Positions 1-9,935 of a stretch of DNA of 32,347 nucleotides are shown here, piece after piece. A model generated the notes under the pieces. The model did not search any database. It was not told where the DNA came from and worked only from the letters and a program-made list of their open reading frames with translations. The position numbers were made by a program, and so were the translations under genes. The DNA is from an uncultured Holophagaceae bacterium (GTDB lineage Bacteria > Acidobacteriota > Holophagae > Holophagales > Holophagaceae). How positions within the stretch are numbered: the first letter of the stretch is position 1; the number at the start of each line of letters is the position of its first letter. The stretch covers positions 1 to 32,347 of the forward strand of contig CAIMBM010000186.1 of the NCBI GenBank assembly GCA_903839205.1. The letters run 5' to 3'.

Positions 1-19
1 CGCCTCCTCCTCTACCTGT

Positions 20-47
20 CAGCTTCACTGCGTGAAGCTGTTTTCTT
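20..47 (+). terminator. Intrinsic terminator of a gene lying upstream of the window
   Basis: Perfect 9-bp stem cagcttcac-tgc-gtgaagctg followed by ttttctt. Confidence 0.75.
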
Positions 48-380
48 CAGGACCACCAAAAAGATAGGGACCTATGGGTAATTTGCAATCACATAAGGCG
101 GGTTGTTTAACGCAACTATGAGCAGAGGCCGAATCCCAGCCTCGTTTCCAAGAAGGGATGACACAACACCCACCTTTAGGGCGACAACCCCCCTCCCGGT
201 GAAACGCACACCTGCCGCGGCCGGAATGTCAGCGCAGGCCTGCTGAGAAAACCCCTCACTCTGGATCCAAGGCTGCTTTCATATGAATTTCGTGTTATTT
301 TCGTCTTCATCCATCGAGGAAACCAGCTTGAGACAGTCCCCGGGTTCTGGTTTTTCGAGCGACCTAGAAGCGGCGCAGGA

Positions 381-1577
381 ATGACCCCCTCGCGCGATTC
401 CTTCGCAGACGGCGGCCCGGGGCCGGCCCGGCGCATCGCCCACCTGGACATGGACGCCTACTTCGCGTCCGTGGAACTGCTCCGCCATCCGGAGCTGCGC
501 GGCCAGCCCGTGGTCATCGGCGGCCGCCGCCGGACGGCGCCGCTGGAAGCGACCGGTTTCCAGCGCCTCAGGACCTACGCGGGACGGGGCGTGGTGACCA
601 CGGCCACCTACGAGGCCCGGGCCTTCGGCGTGCGCTCGGGCATGGGCCTCATGAAGGCGGCGGCCCTGGCCCCGGAGGCCATCCTGCTGCCCGGCGACTA
701 CGAGACCTACAGCCGGTTTTCGCGCACCTTCAAGGCCGCCGTGGCCGCCATCGCGCCCCGGATCGAAGACCGGGGCATCGACGAGATCTTCATCGATCTC
801 ACGGACCTGCCCGGCGAGACGCGGGACCTCGCCCAGCGGCTCAAGGAGGCCGTGCGGCAGGCCACGGGCCTCTCCTGTTCCATCGGCGTCACGCCCAACA
901 AGCTGCTCTCCAAGCTCGCCTCCGAACTCCAGAAGCCCGACGGCCTCACGATCCTCAGCCTGGAGGACATCCCCACCCGGATCTGGCCCCTGCCCTGTTC
1001 GGCCATCAACGGCATCGGCCCCAAGGCCAGCGCCAAGCTGGAGGCCCTCCAGATCCGCACCATCGGGGACCTGGCCGAGGCGGACCCGGCCATGCTTGTG
1101 GAGCGCTTCGGCCAGAGCTACGGGGCCTGGCTCCACGAGGCGGCCCACGGGCGGGACGACCGGCCCCTGGCGACCTCGCGGGAACCCAAGTCCATCAGCC
1201 GGGAAACCACCTTCGAACGGGATCTTCATCCCAAACACGATCGGGAGGAGCTCACGCGCATCCTGCTCAGGCTCTGCGAACGCCTGGCGGAGGACCTGGC
1301 CCGCAAGGGCTACCTGGCCGGGAACGTGGGCCTCAAGCTGCGCTACGCGGACTTCTCGACCATCACGCGCGATCACGCCCTCGAAGGTCCAGTCGCCGAG
1401 GCCAAGGCCCTGCGCGATGCGGTCCGGACCTGCCTGAGGCGCGTCCCCCTCGACCGGAAGCTCCGCCTCCTGGGCATCCGGGCGGGGTCGCTGGTGCGGC
1501 GGGAGGACCACCGACCGCCGGCCAATGCGACTCTGCGCGTGGCCGAACCAGGGCTCTTCCTGGACACAGAACGCTGA
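381..1577 (+). CDS. dinB: Y-family DNA polymerase IV (DinB-like)
   Basis: Motifs AHLDMDAYFASVE, TTATYEARAFGVRSGM, SIGVTPNKLLSKLASELQKPDG, INGIGPKASAKLEAL. Confidence 0.93.
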   Translation: MTPSRDSFADGGPGPARRIAHLDMDAYFASVELLRHPELRGQPVVIGGRRRTAPLEATGFQRLRTYAGRGVVTTATYEARAFGVRSGMGLMKAAALAPEAILLPGDYETYSRFSRTFKAAVAAIAPRIEDRGIDEIFIDLTDLPGETRDLAQRLKEAVRQATGLSCSIGVTPNKLLSKLASELQKPDGLTILSLEDIPTRIWPLPCSAINGIGPKASAKLEALQIRTIGDLAEADPAMLVERFGQSYGAWLHEAAHGRDDRPLATSREPKSISRETTFERDLHPKHDREELTRILLRLCERLAEDLARKGYLAGNVGLKLRYADFSTITRDHALEGPVAEAKALRDAVRTCLRRVPLDRKLRLLGIRAGSLVRREDHRPPANATLRVAEPGLFLDTER

Positions 1578-1688
1578 GGCGGGGCCCAGGCGATCCCTGT
1601 TCCCGCCCGAGGGCTCACCCCGTCCCTGGTCTAGAATCTGGGAAGGAACCCCATCACCACCCGATCCGGCCCCTTGGAGGAGACCCCG

Positions 1689-2432
1689 ATGACCCTGCTC
1701 CGGAAAGCCCGCCTGGCCCTCGCGGCCCTGACCCTCGCGGCCCTGCCCCTCCTGGCCGCTCAGCCCAGGCTGGTGTTCGGGTCCGACTGCACCTTCCCGC
1801 CCATGGAGATGGTGGACGCCCACAAGCAGCTCGTGGGCTTCGACATCGACCTGATCCACGCGGTGGCCAGGGCCGCCGGCTTCGAGGCGGTGGTCAAGAA
1901 CACGGCCTGGGACGGCATCTTCGCCGGGCTCGCCGCCGGGGACTACGATGCCGTGCTTTCGTCGGTCACCATCACCCCCGAGCGCGCCCGCACCTTGGAT
2001 TTCTCCAGCCCGTACCTGGAGGCGGGCCAGGTGCTCATCGTCCCTCAGGGCCTCAACGGCCTCACGACCCTGGGCCAGTTCGGCGGCAAGAAGGTCGGCG
2101 CCCAGATCGGCACCACGGGGGCACTGGAAGTGGGGAAGCACCGGGACATCACGCTGAAGGCCTACGACGAGGCGGGCCTGGCGGTGGAGGACCTCTACGT
2201 GGGCCGGATCGACGCGGTGGTGCTGGACAGCCCCACGGCCCGGAACTATGTCCTGCGGAACGAGCGGTACAAGAGCCGGCTCAAGATCGTGGGCACCCCC
2301 TTCACCGACGAGCACTACGGCATCGCCGTGAAGAAGGGCAACCAGAAGGCCCTGGACCTCATCAACCGGGGACTGGACGCCATCCGGAAGGACGGGACCC
2401 TCGCCCGGCTCGTCCACAAGTGGCTGGACTAG
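1689..2432 (+). CDS. Amino-acid ABC transporter, periplasmic substrate-binding protein (SBP family 3)
   Basis: Signal peptide MTLLRKARLALAALTLAALPLLAA, then FGSDCTFPPMEMVD, GFDIDLIHAVA, YDAVLSSVTITPERART; ggaggag SD just upstream of ATG 1689. Confidence 0.9.
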   Translation: MTLLRKARLALAALTLAALPLLAAQPRLVFGSDCTFPPMEMVDAHKQLVGFDIDLIHAVARAAGFEAVVKNTAWDGIFAGLAAGDYDAVLSSVTITPERARTLDFSSPYLEAGQVLIVPQGLNGLTTLGQFGGKKVGAQIGTTGALEVGKHRDITLKAYDEAGLAVEDLYVGRIDAVVLDSPTARNYVLRNERYKSRLKIVGTPFTDEHYGIAVKKGNQKALDLINRGLDAIRKDGTLARLVHKWLD

Positions 2433-2435
2433 CCG

Positions 2436-3266
2436 ATGACGGCTCTCGGCCCCGCTGGTGACGGGATGAGAGGCAGGCCCCTGGCGGATCCGGCGAGCGC
2501 CATGCACCTCAACGAAAGCTCCCTCATCCCCGGGGACCGGGAGACCCTCGCGGCCTGGAAGATCGCCTTCTTCGGCGCCATTGCCCTCACCCTTGCCCTG
2601 CCGCTCTTTCGGCCCCACCCGTTCCTGGAGATCCTGGCCTTCGTGCCGGAGGGTCTCACGGCCACCTTCACGGTCACCCTGGCCTCCATCGGCCTCGCCC
2701 TGGTGCTCGGGCTCCTCGCCGGCCTGGGGCGCATCGCCCGGACCACGGTGATCAACCGCATCGCCACGGTCTACGTGGAGGTGGTGCGGGGGATCCCGCT
2801 GCTGGTCCAGCTGTTCTACATCTATTACGCGCTGGGGCCCCTGCTCCACCTGAACGGGCTCCTGTCGGCCATCGCCGCCCTCTCCATCTGTTACGGCGCC
2901 TACCTGGCGGAAATCTTCCGGGCCGGCCTCCAGTCCATTCCGAAAGGGCAGATGGAGGCGGCCCTGGCCCTGGGCCTGTCCAGGACCCAGGCCCTGTGGC
3001 GGGTCATCCTGCCCCAGACCATCCGGGTGATCCTGCCGCCCATCGGCAACGAGTTCATCGCCCTGCTCAAGGACTCCTCGCTGGTGTCCATCCTGGCCGT
3101 GTCGGACCTGCTGCGCCGGGGGCGGGAGTACGCCTCGACGTCCTTCGACTACCTGGAGGCCTACACCGTCGTGGCCCTCATCTACCTCATCATGACGCTC
3201 TTCTTCTCGCGTCTGGTGGGCCTCCTGGAAGAGAGGTTGCGGACCCATGGCCGACAGCATCATTAG
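2436..3266 (+). CDS. Amino-acid ABC transporter permease (HisM/GlnP type)
   Basis: [69 protein letters not shown]; internal start at 2502 also possible. Confidence 0.9.
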   Translation: MTALGPAGDGMRGRPLADPASAMHLNESSLIPGDRETLAAWKIAFFGAIALTLALPLFRPHPFLEILAFVPEGLTATFTVTLASIGLALVLGLLAGLGRIARTTVINRIATVYVEVVRGIPLLVQLFYIYYALGPLLHLNGLLSAIAALSICYGAYLAEIFRAGLQSIPKGQMEAALALGLSRTQALWRVILPQTIRVILPPIGNEFIALLKDSSLVSILAVSDLLRRGREYASTSFDYLEAYTVVALIYLIMTLFFSRLVGLLEERLRTHGRQHH

Positions 3267-3981
3267 GATCCGTCAGGCCCGGAAGCGCTTCGGCGCCGTC
3301 GAGGCCCTGAGGGGGGTGGACCTCGAGGTGGCCCGGGGCGAGGTCGTCCTCGTGGTGGGTCCCTCGGGTTCGGGCAAGAGCACCCTGCTCCGGGCCGTGA
3401 ACCGCCTGGAGACCCTCAGCTCCGGCGAGATCTGGGTCGAGGACACCTGCGTGACCAGCGCCCGGGCCGACATCCGGCGGATCCGCGAGGAAGTGGGCAT
3501 GGTGTTCCAGAGCTTCAACCTGTTTCCCCACCTCACCGTGACCGAGAACCTCGCCCTGGCGCCCACCCTTGTGAAAGGAGAGCCTACGGCGGCGGTACTG
3601 CAGCGGGCCGAGGCCCTGCTGGCCCGGGTGGGACTGTCGGACAAGGCCCACGCCTATCCCGACCAGCTGTCCGGCGGCCAGCAGCAGCGGGTGGCCATCG
3701 CCCGGGCCCTGGCCATGCAGCCCAAGATCATGCTGTTCGACGAACCCACCAGCGCCCTGGACCCGGAGATGATCAAGGAGGTCCTGGACGTCATGCTGGA
3801 CCTGGCCCGGGAGGGCATGACCATGCTGGTGGTCTCCCACGAGATGGGCTTCGCCCGCGCCGCGGCCGACCGGGTGGTCTTCATGGACGAGGGCCTGGTG
3901 GTGGAAGCCGGCCCGCCCGCCGCGCTCTTCGAGCACCCGCAGGAGGAGCGCACCCGGCGCTTCCTGGACCACATCCTCTAG
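3247..3981 (+). CDS. Amino-acid ABC transporter ATP-binding protein (GlnQ type)
   Basis: Walker [10 protein letters not shown], signature [15 protein letters not shown], Walker [15 protein letters not shown]; overlaps the permease by 20 bp. Confidence 0.95.
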   Translation: MADSIIRIRQARKRFGAVEALRGVDLEVARGEVVLVVGPSGSGKSTLLRAVNRLETLSSGEIWVEDTCVTSARADIRRIREEVGMVFQSFNLFPHLTVTENLALAPTLVKGEPTAAVLQRAEALLARVGLSDKAHAYPDQLSGGQQQRVAIARALAMQPKIMLFDEPTSALDPEMIKEVLDVMLDLAREGMTMLVVSHEMGFARAAADRVVFMDEGLVVEAGPPAALFEHPQEERTRRFLDHIL

Positions 3982-4021
3982 GGACCAGGCTGGGTGGGCC
4001 CATGCCCTCGGAGCAAGAGGC

Positions 4022-5260
4022 CTAGGCGCCCAGGCTCTCGTCGATGAGTTCGATCCAGTGCCGCACGGGCACGGAAGTGCCCGCCTGGAGGTGGGCGATG
4101 CAGCCGGCGTTGGCGCTGACGATCACCCCGGGGGACCCGGCCGTGAGGGCCGTCACCTTGAGGTCGCGCAGCTGCTCCGCCAGCTCCGGTTCCAGGATGG
4201 AATAGGTGCCGGCCGCCCCGCAGCACATGTGCCTATCGGCGACGGTGCGGAGCGTGTACCCCGCCGCCTGCAGCAGGGCCTCCACCGCGCCGCGGACCTG
4301 CTGCCCGTGCTGCAGCGTGCAGGGGCTGTGGAAGGCGGTGGCCGTTCCCGGTCGATCCTTCCGGGCGCCCTCCAACAGGCGGGCCAGCGGCTCCTGCTCC
4401 CCCACGATCACCTCGCTGAGATCCCGCACTGCCGCCGCCACCCGGGCCGCCTTCTGGGCATAGACCGGATCGTCCTGCAGCAGGTGGCCGTAGTCGCGCA
4501 CATGCACACCGCAGCCCGAGGCGGTCATGACGATGGCCTCGGCCCCGGCCTCCAGCAGGGGAAGCCACGCGTCGATGAGGCGACGCGCGTCCTCGCGGGC
4601 CGCCCCCACGGCATCGAGATGGAACCGGACCGCTCCGCAGCAGCCCACGCCCGGCGCGTCCAGCAGCGTGATGCCCAGCCGGTCCAGCACCCGGGCCGCG
4701 GCCGCGTTGATGTTGGGATACATCGAGGGCTGCACACATCCCGCCAGCTCGATCATCGTCCGCGGGTGGAGACGTGAGGGACGGATCCCCGCCCCGCGCT
4801 GCTCTGGGACCTTGGCCCGGAGGACCCGCGGCAGCAGCGACCGCACCATCCGGCCCAGCCCCAGGGCCACGCCGAAGAGCCCCGCATGGGGCAGGGTGTT
4901 CCGGAGGAGGCCCCGGAGCAGCCGGGCCCGGCCCCGGCGGGGCACCTTCGCCTCCACCACCTCCCGCCCGATGTCCAGCAGCCGCGAGTACTGTACGCCC
5001 GAGGGGCAGGTGGTCTCGCAGGAGCGGCAGTTCAGGCAGCGGTCCAGGTGCAGCTGGGTCCTGGCCGTGGGCTCCTCGCCTTCCAGCACCGACTTGATCA
5101 GGTAGATGCGTCCCCGGGGACCGTCCAGCTCGTTCCCCAGCACCTGGTAGGTGGGACAGGTGGCCGTGCAGAACCCGCAGTGCACGCAGGCCCGCAGGAT
5201 GGCCTCGGCCTCCTGCCCGGCCCGGGTGTCCTTGATGAAGTCGGCGAGGTGGGTTTCCAT
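4022..5260 (-). CDS. glcF: Glycolate oxidase iron-sulfur subunit
   Basis: Two 4Fe-4S motifs (CVHCGFCTATCPTY; CLNCRSCETTCPSGVQYS) and CCG-type repeats (GCCGAVRFHLD, CCGAAGTYSI); start placed at METHLADFI. Confidence 0.9.
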   Translation of the reverse strand: METHLADFIKDTRAGQEAEAILRACVHCGFCTATCPTYQVLGNELDGPRGRIYLIKSVLEGEEPTARTQLHLDRCLNCRSCETTCPSGVQYSRLLDIGREVVEAKVPRRGRARLLRGLLRNTLPHAGLFGVALGLGRMVRSLLPRVLRAKVPEQRGAGIRPSRLHPRTMIELAGCVQPSMYPNINAAAARVLDRLGITLLDAPGVGCCGAVRFHLDAVGAAREDARRLIDAWLPLLEAGAEAIVMTASGCGVHVRDYGHLLQDDPVYAQKAARVAAAVRDLSEVIVGEQEPLARLLEGARKDRPGTATAFHSPCTLQHGQQVRGAVEALLQAAGYTLRTVADRHMCCGAAGTYSILEPELAEQLRDLKVTALTAGSPGVIVSANAGCIAHLQAGTSVPVRHWIELIDESLGA

Positions 5261-6306
5261 CAGAGGTCCGGGAGCAGGCGCCCGGGGTTGAAGACGCCAT
5301 GTGGATCGAAGGCGGCCTTCAGGCGACGATGGACCGTGGCCAGGGGCGCCGGCAGGGGCGTGAAGACGCCCGCGGTCCGGTTCCCGCCCCGAAACAGGGT
5401 GGCGTGGCCCCCGGCCCGGCGGGCCGCGTCCCGCAGCAGGGTCGCATCGAGGTCCCCGCGCAGCCAGCGCTGGGCGCCGCCCCACTCGATGAGCACGTCT
5501 CCAGGCAGGTCCAACGGGGGGGCGGTGGATGGCAAGGAAAGGCGCCACAGGGGGGCCTCGCCGGCGAAGAAGGGATGCCCCTGGTCGCGCAGGGCCGTCC
5601 AGTGGCTCGCGGCATCCCCGTCGGGCACCCGCACCCCGCCCAGGGTCCCACAGGCATCCCGCACGGCCGCTTCGGCCCCGGCGAGCCGGACCATCAGCCC
5701 CTGATCGTCCCAGGCCGCGGCCGTGATGGGCAGGGGCCGTCCGGCCCACAGGTTCATGGTCTCCAGGGCCCGGCCCTGGGCCAGCTGGAAGCGCAGGGTG
5801 GCCTGGGCGACAGGCAGTGGCAGCACCTTGATCGAGGCCTCCAGGATCAGGCCGAGGGTGCCCAGGCTGCCGGCCAGTAGGCGGGATACATCGAAGCCGG
5901 CCACGTTCTTCATCACCTGGCCACCGAAGGTGAGCACCCGCCCTTCACCGTCCATGAGCTTCGCGCCCAGCACGAAGTCCCGCAGGGCTCCGTGGCTCGC
6001 CCGCCCCGGCCCCGACAGCCCGGCGGCCATGGCCCCCCCTAGGGTCGCCGGGCCCCGGAAGGTGGGCGGCTCAAAGGCCAGCCACTGGCCCCGCTCCGCC
6101 AGGACGGCGGTCAGCTCAGCCAGGGGAGTGCCCGCCCGGGCCGTCACCACCAGTTCCGAAGGCTCGTAGCTGACGATGCCCCGATAGGCACTCACGTCCA
6201 GCGGTTCCCCGGCCAGGGGACCCCCGTAGAAGTCCTTGCTGCCGCCGCCCCGGATGCGGAGCGGCCTGCGCTCCAGGATGCGTTCGCGGAAGGCCTCGAG
6301 GCTCAC
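5260..6306 (-). CDS. glcE: Glycolate oxidase FAD-binding subunit
   Basis: FAD_binding_4-like: RIRGGGSKDFYG, LAFEPPTFRGPATLGGAMAAGLSGP, VMKNVAGFDVSRLLAGSLGTLG; sits between glcF- and glcD-like genes. Confidence 0.88.
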   Translation of the reverse strand: MSLEAFRERILERRPLRIRGGGSKDFYGGPLAGEPLDVSAYRGIVSYEPSELVVTARAGTPLAELTAVLAERGQWLAFEPPTFRGPATLGGAMAAGLSGPGRASHGALRDFVLGAKLMDGEGRVLTFGGQVMKNVAGFDVSRLLAGSLGTLGLILEASIKVLPLPVAQATLRFQLAQGRALETMNLWAGRPLPITAAAWDDQGLMVRLAGAEAAVRDACGTLGGVRVPDGDAASHWTALRDQGHPFFAGEAPLWRLSLPSTAPPLDLPGDVLIEWGGAQRWLRGDLDATLLRDAARRAGGHATLFRGGNRTAGVFTPLPAPLATVHRRLKAAFDPHGVFNPGRLLPDL

Positions 6307-7805
6307 AGGCGCTCCAGCTCAGGGAAGGGCAGGTTGCCCTGGTGGACGCGCATGCGCCCCATCTCGGCGCAACGGTGCAGGGAGGGGATCGCCTTGACGG
6401 GATTGAGCAGGCCCTGGGGATCGAAGGCGCGCTTGATGCCGTGGAAGACCTTCAGCTCGTCCGGGAGGAACTGCCCGCACATGGCGTCGAGCTTCTCGAA
6501 ACCCACGCCATGCTCGCCGGTGATGGTCCCGCCCAGGGCCACCGACAGCCGGAGGATCTCCGCCCCGAAGGCCTCGGTGCGCTCCAGCTGGCCGGCCACG
6601 TTGGCGTCGTAGAGGATGAGCGGGTGCAGGTTGCCGTCGCCCGCATGGAAGACGTTGATGCAGCGCAGGCCGTAGGTCACCTCCATGGCCGCGATGGCCG
6701 TGAGCATGTCCCCGAGACGCTTCCGGGGAATGGTGCCGTCCATGCAGTAGTAGTCGGGCGAAATGCGCCCCGCCGAGGGGAAGGCCGCCTTGCGGCCCGC
6801 CCAGAACCGGATCCGCTCGGCCTCGTCCCGGGAGACGCGGATGCCCGTGGCCCCGCCGCGCTCCAGCACCGCCCGCATGCGGGCGATCTCTTCGGCCACC
6901 TCCTGGGCCGTGCCGTCCGCTTCGCAGAGCAGGATGGCGGCGGCGTCCAGGTCGTAGCCCGCGTGGACGAAGGGCTCCACCGCCGCGGTGACGCCCCGGT
7001 CCATCATCTCCAGGCCCGCCGGGATGGAGCCCGCGGCGATCACGGCCGCCACCGCCTCGCCCGCCTTCCTCACATCGTCGAAGCTGGCCATGAGGCACTG
7101 GGCCGTCCGCGGCCTGGGGATGAGCCGGACGGTCACCTCCGTGACGACGCCCAGGAGCCCCTCAGAACCGATGAAGAGGGCCAGCAGGTCCAGGCCGGGG
7201 GCGTCCAGGGCCTGGCTCCCCAGCTCCAGGATGTCGCCTTCGATGGTCACGATCCGCAGGCGGAGCACGTTGTGCACCGTGAGGCCGTACTTGAGGCAGT
7301 GCACGCCGCCGGCATTCTCCGCCACGTTCCCGCCGATGGTGCAGGCGATCTGGGAGCTCGGATCAGGGGCGTAGTAGAGGCCGTGGGGCAGGGCCGCCTC
7401 GGAGATGGCCAGGTTCCTCACCCCGGTCTGCACCACCGCCACCCGGGCCAAGGGGTCGAGGTGGAGGATGCGGTTCAGCTTCGCCAGACTCAGCAGGATG
7501 CCTTGGGGGTGGGGCATGGAGCCGGCCGAGAGGCCCGTGCCCGCACCCCGGGGCACGACGGGGATGCCCGCCCGGTGGCAGGCCGCCAGGACGGCCACCA
7601 CCTGGGCTTCGTCCTCGGGCAGGGCCACGGCCAGGGGCAGCCGGCGGTAGGCGGAGAGGCCGTCGCATTCGTAGGGGCGCAGCAGCTCTTCATCGGTGAC
7701 GAGCGAGGCCGGGGGCAGGAGGGCCCGCAGCTCCGCCAGCAGCGATTCGGGTGAGGTGCCCTGGAAGTCCGGATCCCGTTCGGGGGAGTGTTCGCGCACG
7801 GTCAT
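6303..7805 (-). CDS. glcD: Glycolate oxidase subunit GlcD (FAD-linked oxidase)
   Basis: VVPRGAGTGLSAGS, CTIGGNVAENAGGVHCLKYGLT, FHAGDGNLHPLILYD, GTITGEHGVGFEK; start chosen at MTVREHSPE rather than the longer ORF start. Confidence 0.92.
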   Translation of the reverse strand: MTVREHSPERDPDFQGTSPESLLAELRALLPPASLVTDEELLRPYECDGLSAYRRLPLAVALPEDEAQVVAVLAACHRAGIPVVPRGAGTGLSAGSMPHPQGILLSLAKLNRILHLDPLARVAVVQTGVRNLAISEAALPHGLYYAPDPSSQIACTIGGNVAENAGGVHCLKYGLTVHNVLRLRIVTIEGDILELGSQALDAPGLDLLALFIGSEGLLGVVTEVTVRLIPRPRTAQCLMASFDDVRKAGEAVAAVIAAGSIPAGLEMMDRGVTAAVEPFVHAGYDLDAAAILLCEADGTAQEVAEEIARMRAVLERGGATGIRVSRDEAERIRFWAGRKAAFPSAGRISPDYYCMDGTIPRKRLGDMLTAIAAMEVTYGLRCINVFHAGDGNLHPLILYDANVAGQLERTEAFGAEILRLSVALGGTITGEHGVGFEKLDAMCGQFLPDELKVFHGIKRAFDPQGLLNPVKAIPSLHRCAEMGRMRVHQGNLPFPELERL

Positions 7806-8128
7806 CCCCGGGGATGGGGGGCCGAGGATACCGGCGGCCTGAGTCCGGGCTTCGGGCCCGGGCACGCTTGGCTGGCCCAGGGAGATGCGACGGAAGAGGT
7901 GGGCATGGGCCCTCTGGGATGAAGCGGTGGCTCCTGGATCCTCCCCCGATCCCGAAGGCGCTGTCAAGCCTGATGCCAGGGGCGGTGCCATGGAGAAAAA
8001 CGTCACCAGATCTTCCCGGGGATTGGCCGGAAGCGCACCACCGGCGCCGCGCCGGGGGCCCGCGAACGGAAGCGCCCTCGCCGGGTTGCGGGCGCCGGCC
8101 CCCATGAGATCATTTCCGCGGAGGCGCT

Positions 8129-8668
8129 ATGGCCAGGCGGACGCCGGCTCCCTACAGACCCGAATGGATTCCCTTCCCGGGCATGCAGCAGGCCTTCTCC
8201 CTCGTGGGCTCGAAGGGCACCCTCTACTGGCGCGGCACCAAGGGCTGGTGGGCCCAGCGGCCGGGCAGTGAGGGTATGGTCGGGCCGTTCTCCCGCGACC
8301 ACCAGGCCCGGAAGTGGGCCGAGGAACCGGCCCGGGAAGCCCACGCACAGAAGGTCCAGGCCGCCCAGGCGAAGGCGGCCCGCCGGTCGGCCGAGGCGGA
8401 GCAGGTCCAGCTGAACACCTGGGGGGTCCTCCCGCCTGCGGAACGCAAACTGTGCCCCGGCCAGGTCTGGGGGATGAAGCAGGAGTCCTTCCAGGACCAC
8501 CAGCTGCTCATCCTCCAGCTCAGGAAAGAGTCTGTGCTGGCCCTCATCCGGTCCGGGAAGAAACCCTGGGGGCTATGCCCTCAGGATGTGCGGAGCCATC
8601 ACGCGATCCTGCGCCTCTACCGCTACCAGGGGGAGGCCAAGATCCCCAAGGGCAAGGCCAGGGACTAG
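8129..8668 (+). CDS. Hypothetical protein, about 179 aa
   Basis: Complete ORF with SD-like ggaggcgct before ATG; no family recognised. Confidence 0.6.
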   Translation: MARRTPAPYRPEWIPFPGMQQAFSLVGSKGTLYWRGTKGWWAQRPGSEGMVGPFSRDHQARKWAEEPAREAHAQKVQAAQAKAARRSAEAEQVQLNTWGVLPPAERKLCPGQVWGMKQESFQDHQLLILQLRKESVLALIRSGKKPWGLCPQDVRSHHAILRLYRYQGEAKIPKGKARD

Positions 8669-8887
8669 GGCCCTGTCGGGATAGGGCCCGCCTGAGCTGC
8701 AGTACCGTGTTATGAAACAGGGCACAGGCCACGGAGATGCCTCGTAAGCCGCTGGTCGGAATGGCCCCTGGGCCCGCGTGGAGGAGCATCAGGGGCGCCA
8801 GGATCCGCTAGAATATCCCTTGCCAGGATGAGAAATCGGTCAGGCGCACCCAGGTAAAATCCAACCATTAAAGCAAAGGCGATTTCC

Positions 8888-9352
8888 ATGAATCGGGCCA
8901 AATGCCTTGCCGCAGTGACCCTTCCCTCTCTGCTCTCCTTTGCCCAGTCGCCGGCTTCGACTCGGGCCCAGGCCCTGGTGAAGCAGGCCGTGGCTTTTGC
9001 GAAGCAGAACGGCCTGGCCAAGTTGATCGAGGAGACCACCACGCCCAGGGGCAGATTCCATGTGAACAGGGAAGACGCACTTCACATCTTCATCTACGAC
9101 GGACGCGGCATGGCGAAGGCCTTCGGCGACCAGACCGGCCCCGCCGCGGCCAAGAGCCGCTGGGACCGGCGGGACCCCGACGCCGTGATGATCCTCCAGA
9201 AGCTGCAGCGGGTCGCCAAGAACCAGGAGAGTGGCTGGGTGGATTACAAGTACGCCAATCCCGCCACCAACCTCCTCGACCAGCGGGCCTCCTATTTCGA
9301 ATTCTATGAAGGACACCTGATCGGCTGCGGCATCGAGAAGGCCGGGGACTGA
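8888..9352 (+). CDS. Putative periplasmic single Cache-domain protein
   Basis: N-terminal signal-like segment; ARALVKQAVAFAKQNGLAKLIEE, LHIFIYDGRGMAKAFG, SGWVDYKYANPATN resembles sCache_2 proteins. Confidence 0.65.
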   Translation: MNRAKCLAAVTLPSLLSFAQSPASTRAQALVKQAVAFAKQNGLAKLIEETTTPRGRFHVNREDALHIFIYDGRGMAKAFGDQTGPAAAKSRWDRRDPDAVMILQKLQRVAKNQESGWVDYKYANPATNLLDQRASYFEFYEGHLIGCGIEKAGD

Positions 9353-9394
9353 ACTGCCGGGGCCCCTCGATGGCCGCAGAGAAGTGTGCGGTGA

Positions 9395-9919
9395 ATGATG
9401 CGCCCATCCATGAACGGCCCTCAGATCCAATCTTCCTCCGAGCGCAGGGGGTGGCGGACCTGGGCTCCTGCGGCCCTGCTCCCAGCCCTACTCCTCGCCG
9501 GCTGTGGCCACCTGGGACCGGGGCCGAACCCGGCCAAGGTGACCCTCAAGTTCGTCATCTATGACAACGACAACTCCTTCGCGGCCACGGTCTATGCCCA
9601 GGAGGTCCAGACCGGCCTGACCACTGCGTTCGCCTACGGGCCCCACACGCCCTCCCTCACGGTGGACCTGAAGGTCCCGGGGACCTACGTGTTCTATGCG
9701 AGACTCGTGGAGGCGCCGGATGACTACCACTACGGATTCACGGGCTACCAGGCCGGGGCCTATGGGCACATGACCCGGGGCGGGACCCGGGGCGCCGCCA
9801 CCAACCTCATCGCCTTGGATATCAGACCGGGCGCCAAGTACAAGGTCTTCATCAGCGACAGCTGGGCGCTCCTGCCGCAGCCGGGAAAGCCGGTCCAAGT
9901 GCCCTGGCACCGGGAGTAG
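9395..9919 (+). CDS. Hypothetical lipoprotein
   Basis: Hydrophobic signal ending in lipobox-like LLLAGCG; remainder unrecognised; internal starts possible. Confidence 0.6.
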   Translation: MMRPSMNGPQIQSSSERRGWRTWAPAALLPALLLAGCGHLGPGPNPAKVTLKFVIYDNDNSFAATVYAQEVQTGLTTAFAYGPHTPSLTVDLKVPGTYVFYARLVEAPDDYHYGFTGYQAGAYGHMTRGGTRGAATNLIALDIRPGAKYKVFISDSWALLPQPGKPVQVPWHRE

Positions 9920-9935
9920 GAGGCCGGTTCCCCCC

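Noticed and set aside
1-380. Possible riboswitch or small RNA upstream of dinB
   Set aside because: Beyond the terminator at 20-47 I could not match any known riboswitch core; the 91-aa minus ORF there has no support
279-3263. 994-aa minus-strand ORF
   Set aside because: Antisense to dinB and the ABC transporter; low-complexity G/H/Q/D-rich translation typical of shadow ORFs in high-GC DNA
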